Origin: Powellomyces hirtus
Taxonomy: Eukaryota > Chytridiomycota > Chytridiomycetes > Spizellomycetales > Powellomycetaceae
Assembly: GCA_025526995.1 (NCBI GenBank)
Contig: JAHLKG010000031.1
Coordinates: 124,001-188,000 of the forward strand
DNA: 64,000 nucleotides
Reading direction: 5' to 3'
Shown here: positions 59,160 through 64,000 of the stretch, piece by piece
How the letters are laid out: every line of letters starts with the position of its first letter
Numbering within the stretch: the stretch's first letter is position 1
Translations under genes and position numbers: made by a program
Notes under the pieces: model-generated
The model's database searches: none
Told to the model about the DNA's origin: nothing
The model's input: the letters and a program-made list of their open reading frames with translations, nothing else

Positions 59160-62100
59160 ATGTCGATTCGGAAATTGCCAGACGAGCTCGTCCAGCAGCT
59201 GAGGTCTGGGATCGTCATTAGCTCAATTCAGCAATGCGTGGTTGAGCTGGTGCAAAATGCTCTCGACGCGCAGGCTACGGTCATCCAGGTCCTGGTCAAC
59301 GCCCCTGCAGCTTCAGTGCAGGTTGTCGACAACGGCCTAGGCATCGATCCTTGCTGCTTCAAGCTGTTGGGGCAACGTTATGGTAGTGCGCTTGGTGCGA
59401 TGAGTCTCGTAGGGTTTATCTCACTGTTCCCTATAGCTACCTCTAAAATGGGAAATGAATCCGGGACACAGTCTTTTGGTTTCCGTGGCGAGGCGCTCGC
59501 AAGCATAGCAGAAGTGTCCAGAGTCGAAATAACTAGCAGAAGTAACTACTTGCAAACATATACTTTGACCCTCCAGGTGAATTTCTGGTCCACTGCTTCC
59601 TTCTGTAGTTCCCTCCCTATTTCAATGGGTCCTAAAAAGTATGTGGAACAGAGTGGGAAACAAACGTTGAGACCCTCATCGGTAGCTAGACGCCGCGGCA
59701 CAACCGTAACAGTCATTGATCTTTTCTACAAGGTAACTGGCAGAAAGGGTTGCATTGCTTCCATGTACTTCAGCTGATAGCTGTCTAGTATCCAGTTCGT
59801 CGAAAACTTTTGATGAGCGAGAACTGCATTGAGTCTGTGAAGCGGGTTCTGGAGTCAATTGTCCTTTCAGTTCCCCATGTCACCTGTACTCTGCATGACG
59901 AGAGTAGGAATATCCAAGTTCTTGCCACTCGAAAGGTACGGAGTTTTCGCGAATCCGACCTGGTGCTGGCAATCACGACAACAGGTTAAAGTGATCTGCA
60001 GTCAGACTCCCCGCAATCTATTTTCAGACAACTGTTCGGTATATCACTCTCTCAGGTCTGCATTTGTTGCGTCAGCCGTTTTGTTCTCCCTATATCCACC
60101 CGAGATTTATCTCCTTTGACCGCAGGATTTGTCGCCAGTTACACATGAGCGAGATGGTTATACCCTCGAAGGGTTTTTCTCAACCAAGGGATTTCCTTCC
60201 AAGGTTCATATCTGGTATAGCTTGAGCACATGTTTCACAGTTTGCTTACGATTCAAATACAGTATCACCAGTACATATGTGAGCAAGAATGAACGCAAAA
60301 CTTTTCCGGGCGAAATATCTCATCAAAGTACCGCTGTCGATTCATAGATGTCAACAACCATTATATGTTTCCAAATGCGCTGCACGTCACGGTTAACAGA
60401 TTGATAGCAAAAAGCAAGTTCGGAGCTCAGGTAGGATCGTACGAATGGTGGCATACTCTGGCGATTGATTCATCGTGAGTTGCCACGAAGAACGACGAGG
60501 ACGAAGCGTTTCCGACACAATCTGGAACGTCTCCGCAGAAGTACAGTATGTACCACTGCTGCTTCCTATCCGCGTAAATTGCTCGTTGATGTTTTCCGCA
60601 AAGAATACAGTGTCAAAGTAACGGACCGGTTCCCCATCTTCCTGCTCAAGCTCAAATGTCCTCCAGACACGACCGACGTACTGCTTGATCCGAACAAAAA
60701 CATGGTAGAATTCCGGGTGAGTACATTTTCTTGAACTGGAGCTGGAGTTCAGATCAAATGAACTGATCGTTCCAAGGACTGGCACTTCGTCACACAGTTC
60801 TTTGAGGACGTCACGACGAGGTTCTTGGTACAACATGGTTTTGAAAATGACTCAATGGATATCGACTCGCTACTTGGGGAAGCGTCTGGTGGGGAGTCAG
60901 ATGAGAGCGCAGAATGTAATACACCTCTCATGCCCACCGTTGCAAATGAGCTACCTTCCACCGGACCACTGGCACAACCATTGCCATCACCAAGTCAAGT
61001 CAGAGAACACCTCCCATCCGGAGCGGAGCCCAGTGAGACAATAGCGATGGCGCCAGCCTTGTCCGAAACCACCGTGACACGGGCAGGAGAAGAATACGCT
61101 CTGTGGAAGGACCCGAACACAAAACGTTCAGTATATGTCTCCAAGCGGACAGGAAATTCGTGAGTTTGCACACACGCAGTGCAGCATGATATCACGGATG
61201 TGAAAGCCCTCAACCCGGAAGTCCACAGATATTATGTTCTTCCCGGTGAAACACAGTTATCCAGCGATTCACGGCAGCAAAAGAAGTTGGTAGACAATCA
61301 GAAGCTGCGAGGCAAGACTATAGAAGCAGCCTCTTCGGGAGTATTTGGAAAACTCAAGTTTGATGATTCGCTAAGGGTATTCCGCGAAACAGGCCCGCAT
61401 TTGGAGTTCAGATTTTAACTTTCCTTACTGTTAGAAATGGAAAAATCCCGTCTTCAAGAGATCTGAACGATCGCTGCCACAACTTGGTACTCGGATGGGA
61501 GAAAACCGTGTCAACTCGTTCGCTGACAAAGCCAGCAAAGTTTTCAATGGGTTGCCGGCTGGTGAAGTTATGGAGAGCATTAGCAAAGGTATGCTGGATA
61601 CTTTACGAGTCATATCCCAGGTGGACCGCAAGTTCATTCTGTGCAAGATGGACTCGACCAACGCGCACGATTCGGAGGTATTGATCATGGTTGATCAGCA
61701 CGCCGCTGATGAGCGCGTGGGGTTAGAGGTGCTCCTGGAGGAACTATACCGCCCGGGAGACGAAGGAGAATCCACAAGTTCCACTGAACCCAAAGTTGAT
61801 ACTGTACGTCTCGACCCCTCGTGTCGGATCCTAATGAGTGCTCGAGAGGCTCACGCAGCCACTCGCCATTCTGCTCGCTTTTCCCGTTGGGGCATTTCAT
61901 TCAAATGCCTGGAAATTGCGGCCGAGACCGAATCAGGGGAACAAGCCCTAATGAAGCCCGACTTGTCAGTGCGCGTCGATGTTGTGGAACTTCCAAAACT
62001 AATCGCGGATAGATGCGTAGTCGACCCAGGAGTCATCAAGGACGTGATCCGGCAATATGTATTTTGGCTGGAGGAAGGAAACATTGGCGCTGGCGTCGAT

Positions 62101-62559
62101 GGACAATGTCCAAAGGGCATTTTGGAGATTCTGCATTCAAAGGCTTGCAGGTACGCGCGTGCTTACCATGGTGATCCGCAATTAGAATGGCCTCTTGATG
62201 ATGGTTGGATGAGCAGGTCCGCGATTATGTTTGGAGATGCTTTGACAGTAGAGCAATGCGAGGGTCTCATCGAGAAACTGAAAAAGTGCAAGGTAAGAGC
62301 ACCCGAGCCCGCGGATCGAAGCGTCACATCAACTGACTTTGCGATTTCCATCTCAGTTCCCATTCCAATGTGGTAGGTGCCTCCATAACCCTGGCTCGTG
62401 TTTACAACCGTCTATTGATTACACCACCACCTACCAGCTCATGGACGGCCCAGTATGGTGCCCATTGCGCATATACAGAAAAGGAGTGGAGATAGAGGGC
62501 TTCGCGGCCATCGCCGTCTTCGTTCATCATTAAATTACGAAATATGGAAAGCGCATTAG
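59160..62559 (+). CDS. MLH3: DNA mismatch repair/crossover protein MLH3
   Basis: MutL homologue that pairs with MLH1 and cuts DNA in meiotic crossover formation. Thirteen exons: 59160..59382, 59437..59576, 59652..59732, 59789..59935, 60002..60055, 60126..60203, 60329..60430, 60507..60716, 60777..61159, 61229..61376, 61435..62292, 62357..62372, 62438..62559, total 853 residues. MLH3 marks: the start IRKLPDELVQQLRSGIVISS, GHKL motifs VELVQNALDA, DNGLGID and GFRGEALAS, RGTTVTVIDLFY, PIFLLKLKCP, WKNPVFKRSE, the endonuclease motif DQHAADERVGLE (about 608-619), and FPFQCAHGRPS (about 809-819). The last motif appears only when the 16-nt exon 62357..62372 is joined to the final exon. Three acceptors (60328, 60506, 60776) are AAG. 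The family is certain; exon 7 and 8 borders are less so. Confidence 0.92.
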
Positions 62560-62604
62560 TCATAGATACTTAGATTTTAAAGACTAGCTGGTTAGTCGCT
62601 CATT

Positions 62605-62648
62605 GAACGTAAGACTAGTTTCCCCCGAACGTAAGACTAGTTTCCCCC
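62605..62648. repeat. Tandem 22-bp direct repeat
   Basis: GAACGTAAGACTAGTTTCCCCC occurs twice head to tail, without mismatch, in the gap between MLH3 and the DGAT2 gene. (The 22-bp unit is listed by its ends: it starts GAACGTAAG and ends GTTTCCCCC.). Confidence 0.9.
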
Positions 62649-62741
62649 CAGTCGTTGTTAATGTAAATCTCTAGTTACGCGTTGCTGACTACGCGTCGTG
62701 ACGTGACTGCCGATCGCGTCCCGTCACGTTCCCGCCCGATT

Positions 62742-63957
62742 ATGACGGGAGGTGGAGGTCTAGAATGCAGAATGCGGAAACGGATTTTCGCAATAAGAAT
62801 GTCTTATAGTACTACCACCCTTTTTGTGTCGATGGTCCAGCTCACCGCTGTGGTCATACCCTTGTGTGTCCTTACTGTGGTACCCGCTGTCGTGGTAGCG
62901 CTTCTCGTGGAGTTTCCTTTATTGCGGTATGGCAGTGTACTGTCGTTCTTCAGCCGGCTAACTGTGAGAGGAGTCAAGCGCTACGTTGACTCACAGTATG
63001 TTTGAACAGGCCAGCCTTAATCGTCTACGTACTCTGGTACAGCTTCTTCGATGATGATCCATGGAAAGGAGGCGGGAATCGGCCAAGCGTGGCTTGGAAG
63101 AATAGGCTGTTCATGCCTAACCATATGCGGTAAATACTTGCGAGTTTACAGCTCGTCCAGTTCAGCTTTCCCCTCTTCTCATTACTGGCGATACCTGCAG
63201 TGATTACGCATGTGCGCAGCTGCATAAGGACGCAGAAGTGGATCCGAAAGCCGGCCCGTTCCTGATGGGACTCCATCCTCATGGTGGGTTTTATGCGCTG
63301 TTTTCGATTGATTGACGCTGCTGAACCATTCATCTGTTTAGGCATACTCTGTAAGAGCGAATTCAGTGTGTGACATCCAAGACAGCGCTGACTAATCCAC
63401 TTTTCAGGCTACTCGCATTTCGTCAACGTAATAACAGACGGTAAGATGCGCACCGCAAACCCTTCATGTCCCAAACGACCGCTTTCGCTTACACGTTGTA
63501 CAGTCAGCGGGTTTCCTGAACTATTTCCCAACATCGAGCGGCGGGTAGCCGTGCTGGATTTACTCTTCCGCCTTCCCATCCTCCGTGAGATTGCTCTGAT
63601 CCACGGTCTGATCAGCGTCAACAAGAGCTCGATAAAGTACTGGCTGTCCCAAGGCACCAACAAAGCCGTCGGCATCGTAGTCGGTGGTGCGGCCGAATCC
63701 CTAGAATCGTTTGATGGGGTCCACAGAGTGATTTTGAAACGACGGCGAGGGTTCTTTAGGTTGGCGTTGGAAACAGGGTGCGTATAAACCGTTTGCTGCA
63801 TCTCTTCACGCTACAGGAACGAGATTGACGCGATCCAATGAAGATCCGCGCTGATACCGGTGTACAGTTTTGGCGAAACATCGCTCTGGTCACAACTGCA
63901 ACATCCAGTTCTTTGCAAATTGCAGAAATTGCTTCTACGGCTGACGGGGTTCACAAT
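62742..63957 (+). CDS. Diacylglycerol acyltransferase type 2, 3' end cut off
   Basis: ER/lipid-droplet enzyme making triacylglycerol from diacylglycerol and acyl-CoA. Exons: 62742..62934, 63015..63129, 63201..63283, 63342..63350 (9 nt), 63408..63440, 63504..63777, 63844..63957, then the window ends. Two N-terminal hydrophobic helices (SMVQLTAVVIPLCVLTVV, LIVYVLWYSFF) come before DDDPWKGG. The catalytic HPHG lies at the end of exon 3. SGFPELFPNIERR, GIVVGGAAESLES and RLALETGSALIPVYSFGE follow as in DGAT2 and MOGAT. The usual YFP motif ahead of HPHG is absent; that place reads MRDYACAQLHKD. The start codon is uncertain (Met at 62682, 62742 or 62772), and intron 1 borders (donor gtgtac at 62935) are inferred from family spacing. 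Confidence 0.85.
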
Positions 63958-64000
63958 GTAAAGTCAAAAAAAAAAAGCCCGACATTCTGCATCCTTCCAT

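Overview
The window reads as nuclear DNA of an intron-rich, early-diverging fungus; a chytrid is my best guess. Reasons: dense short GT-AG introns (mostly about 50-130 nt) in almost every gene, an animal-like calmodulin, a DNMT5-type DNA methyltransferase, a fungal-type Sld3, fungal OST5, MAK16, POP5 and DUF1769 proteins, and a U2 snRNA gene. No bacterial, plastid or mitochondrial features and no transposase or reverse transcriptase were seen. Most gene models below were joined by hand across introns; phases and total lengths were checked to be multiples of three. The phylum call is inference. Layout: 1-6.3 kb holds calmodulin (5' end cut), OST5, a membrane/amphipathic protein of unknown function and a membrane-anchored spermidine-synthase-like enzyme. 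6.3-11.8 kb is a repeat-rich island without convincing genes: a 39-bp minisatellite between two copies of an about 85-bp block, hexamer repeats, and about 3.2 copies of a 204-bp tandem repeat. 11.8-17.3 kb holds MAK16, Sld3 and POP5. 17.6-23.7 kb is one giant gene for an FHA-domain protein with about 20 basic TRARA-type repeats, Ki-67-like in layout. 23.7-26.9 kb holds the U2 snRNA gene and two interrupted genes. 27.1-34.2 kb is DNMT5 with a chromodomain inside its helicase. 34.7-43.9 kb holds a DUF1769 protein, a SAP/SAM protein, a LITAF protein, a small proline-rich protein and a secreted Cys/Met protein. 44.5-52.3 kb holds an SLC25 mitochondrial carrier with tiny exons (one of a single base), a polytopic membrane protein and the SRP receptor beta subunit. 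52.4-64 kb holds MOT1, MLH3 in divergent orientation, and a DGAT2-type acyltransferase cut by the window end. Function: most genes are housekeeping. The largest concentration is nuclear chromatin and DNA metabolism (Sld3, FHA protein, DNMT5, MOT1, MLH3, SAP/SAM protein). A second group serves the ER and lipids (OST5, SRP receptor beta, DGAT2). A third is RNA processing and ribosome assembly (MAK16, POP5, U2). They are not an operon; linkage of divergent pairs (OST5 with the 2128 gene, MAK16 with Sld3, POP5 with the FHA gene, MOT1 with MLH3) suggests shared short promoters only.
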